Below, one piece after another: positions 6,070 to 6,680 of a stretch of DNA of 6,680 bases. A program made the position numbers and the translations under genes. The DNA is from Parachlamydiaceae bacterium (GTDB lineage: Bacteria > Chlamydiota > Chlamydiia > Chlamydiales > Parachlamydiaceae). Location of the stretch: the NCBI GenBank assembly GCA_013815395.1, contig JACDGH010000144.1, forward strand, positions 1 through 6,680, given 5' to 3'. The notes under the pieces were generated by a model. That model was not told the DNA's origin. It was given only the letters and a program-made list of their open reading frames with translations, and did no database searches. How positions within the stretch are numbered: the first letter of the stretch is position 1; each line of letters begins with the position of its first letter.

Positions 6070-6680
6070 ATGCCTGTAATTCAATCTTTAAAAAATATTC
6101 TTTTTCACCCTTTAAATGCTTTTTCTACTGGAGTGGAAACAAGAGAAGTCAAAGAAAAAAAAATCAATAATATTATGCTAAATATTCTTATCATTGCTTC
6201 TGCTGGTTTTGCTTATGCAATATATAAAAATTATCCCACATACATCGCAACAAATCTTAATGACTTTGAACCGACTATGATCATTAGCTCTGATGAACCT
6301 TATAGTTTTGAAAGAGCTACAAGTATAATGAATATTTACAAACCTTTTTATAAAGCTCCTTATATACCCACTCAAACATTTGCTTCAATAGAGGCCGGGG
6401 TGCAACATGAATTTGGTGACTCGGCCCTGCAATTTGAACCAAAGGATCCTCGTCCAAAACTACTTTATCTTATAAATGAATATGATCCTAATAAAGCCTT
6501 ATCATTAAATAGAATCTTTGATTTTCCAGATTTTAAAATTGAAATAGGCAGCTATCCTTTAATTAAAACTTTAAATAAAACACATGATCTCCGATTAAAA
6601 GTTATTAAAAATGCTAACCAGATTTGCAAGGAAATTTCAAGTGCGGCTAGCAATAACATTAAAATAACCTCTTTAGTGAT
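6070..6680 (+). CDS. Uncharacterised membrane-anchored protein (3' end beyond the right edge)
   Basis: An open frame of at least 203 codons starts at ATG 6070, behind a strong AAGGAG ribosome-binding site (6058-6063, 6 bases from the ATG). It has no stop before the edge. The N-terminus is polar (about 1-33), then a single hydrophobic helix at about 34-53 (NNIMLNILIIASAGFAYAIY). The remainder is a soluble-looking domain with phrases such as TMIISSDEPYSFERA, KLLYLINEYDPNKALSL and LRLKVIKNANQICKEIS. The alternation of amphipathic helix and short hydrophobic strands suggests an alpha/beta fold, but I cannot name a family. With one anchor near the N-terminus, the bulk is probably outside the cytoplasm or in the periplasm. 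Strong A/T bias at third positions is expected for a real gene here. It is divergent from the 5180-5872 gene. Confidence 0.85.
   Translation, partial: MPVIQSLKNILFHPLNAFSTGVETREVKEKKINNIMLNILIIASAGFAYAIYKNYPTYIATNLNDFEPTMIISSDEPYSFERATSIMNIYKPFYKAPYIPTQTFASIEAGVQHEFGDSALQFEPKDPRPKLLYLINEYDPNKALSLNRIFDFPDFKIEIGSYPLIKTLNKTHDLRLKVIKNANQICKEISSAASNNIKITSLV

Noticed and set aside
6178..6375. Minus-strand frame of 65 codons
   Set aside because: It lies antisense to the well-supported gene at 6070, in AT-rich sequence with no start signals.

Overview
The window looks like a piece of an amoeba-associated (environmental) chlamydial chromosome, probably of the Parachlamydiaceae/Protochlamydia kind. 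This rests on the gene order rsmH - ftsL-like - ftsI (pbp3) - murE, which matches the chlamydial division/cell-wall cluster I know from Chlamydia (CT272-CT269), on a moderately AT-rich composition, and on two orphan genes with no family I recognise. The genus is an inference; no rRNA or tRNA gene is present to settle it.

Positions 1-4297 hold the cell-wall operon, read right to left on the minus strand: rsmH (16S rRNA methyltransferase), an FtsL-like one-pass division protein, the FtsI/PBP3 transpeptidase, and the first two thirds of murE, which runs off the left edge. The genes are tightly packed (a 4-base ATGA overlap, a 32-base overlap or 7-base gap depending on the ftsI start, then 20 bases), so they are surely cotranscribed. 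MurE makes the UDP-MurNAc-tripeptide precursor, FtsI crosslinks septal peptidoglycan, FtsL-like proteins scaffold the septal synthase, and RsmH tunes the ribosomal P site.

Positions about 4327-4975 hold a non-coding mosaic of repeats immediately upstream of rsmH. Two arms of about 135-149 bases, each with GC-rich REP-like hairpins, face each other around a decayed IS200/IS605-like (REP-associated tyrosine) transposase gene. That gene keeps its HUH motif but has lost the part carrying the catalytic tyrosine. The right arm is followed by a perfect 35-bp inverted repeat with a 12-base loop, and a 35-36 base direct repeat brackets the whole structure. This is the most unusual part of the window.

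Positions 4976-5179 are intergenic, with a likely terminator. The right third holds two divergently transcribed orphan genes: a 230-residue protein with several hydrophobic segments (minus strand) and a membrane-anchored protein of at least 203 residues that runs off the right edge (plus strand). They share a very AT-rich 197-base intergenic region with a recognisable sigma70-type promoter facing each way. No tRNA, rRNA, CRISPR array or replication origin was seen.
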